Shown here: positions 5,032 through 5,113 of the stretch, in pieces | Numbering within the stretch: the stretch's first letter is position 1 | How the letters are laid out: every line of letters starts with the position of its first letter | The notes under the pieces: model-generated | What the model saw: the letters and a program-made list of their open reading frames with translations, nothing else | Told to the model about the DNA's origin: nothing | Database searches by the model: none | Origin: Salinibacterium sp. | GTDB lineage: Bacteria; Actinomycetota; Actinomycetes; Actinomycetales; Microbacteriaceae | DNA: 5,113 nucleotides | NCBI GenBank assembly: GCA_025352485.1 | Contig: JANXTJ010000214.1 | Span: 1 to 5,113, forward strand | Reading direction: 5' to 3' | Made by a program: the position numbers and the translations under genes

Positions 5032-5113
5032 GTGACCCGTCCTCGCACGCCATCCCTAGCGCGCCTATTCGTCAGCGTCGTGGCCGTTCTCGGGCTCGCC
5101 GCCGTTGGCGCGA
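5032..5113 (+). CDS. N-terminus of an exported protein (signal peptide), 3' truncated
   Basis: A GTG start at 5032 opens a frame that runs to the window edge, giving 27 residues that begin (M)TRPRTPSLARLF. The N-terminal part carries three arginines (3, 5, 11), followed by a hydrophobic core at about 12-26 (LFVSVVAVLGLAAVG) with small residues at the end. This is a typical signal peptide or N-terminal membrane anchor. No twin-arginine motif and no lipobox cysteine are visible before the sequence ends, so Sec export is the simplest reading. The mature protein lies outside the window and its function cannot be called. The start is supported by AAGGA seven bases upstream. The frame is too short at the edge to be found by length alone. 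Confidence 0.65.
   Translation, partial: MTRPRTPSLARLFVSVVAVLGLAAVGA

Noticed and set aside
1..5113. tRNA, rRNA, CRISPR, insertion sequence or defence system
   Set aside because: Reading both strands shows no cloverleaf, no regularly spaced repeats, no transposase-like protein and no terminal inverted repeats; nearly all the DNA is explained by metabolic genes.

Overview
The window is GC-rich with dense genes, short intergenic gaps and heavy G/C third positions. The LeuB and IlvE sequences look like those of Actinobacteria, and there is an actinobacterial DUF6458-type membrane protein and the end of an ECF-type sigma factor. A high-GC Gram-positive, probably a member of Micrococcales/Microbacteriaceae, is the best guess. 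That placement rests on remembered protein similarity, not on a search.

Layout, left to right. Positions 2-241 (+) are the last 79 codons of a sigma factor with a C-terminal TPR-like helical repeat (ECF42/SigJ-like). It converges on a two-gene minus-strand operon at 2191-273. The first gene is an NCS1-family cytosine/purine permease and the second a yeast Fcy1-type cytosine deaminase, joined by an ATGA start/stop overlap. Upstream of this operon lie a candidate GlnR (nitrogen) box and a hairpin that probably ends the next gene, a small two-TM DUF6458-like protein (2589-2326, minus). A 145-bp divergent promoter region (2590-2734) separates that gene from leuB (2735-3805) and ilvE (3837-4943) on the plus strand. 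At the right edge a new gene starts with a GTG and a signal peptide (5032 to beyond the end). It is preceded by an RNA-level inverted-repeat element that can fold in two mutually exclusive ways, one of which hides its ribosome binding site.

How the genes work together. The permease and deaminase form a nucleobase salvage/nitrogen-scavenging module: import cytosine, then deaminate it to uracil and ammonia. LeuB and IlvE carry out the dehydrogenation and transamination steps that finish leucine biosynthesis; IlvE also serves isoleucine and valine. The DUF6458 protein and the secreted protein have no assignable function here.

Most coding content is ordinary core metabolism. The parts worth a second look are regulatory: the switch-like leader at 4974-5027, the GlnR-like box at 2243-2258, and a repeated pattern of TAnnCT hexamers 6-7 nt before ATG at three genes, which suggests leaderless transcripts. 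I saw no mobile element, CRISPR array, tRNA, rRNA or large undescribed system.
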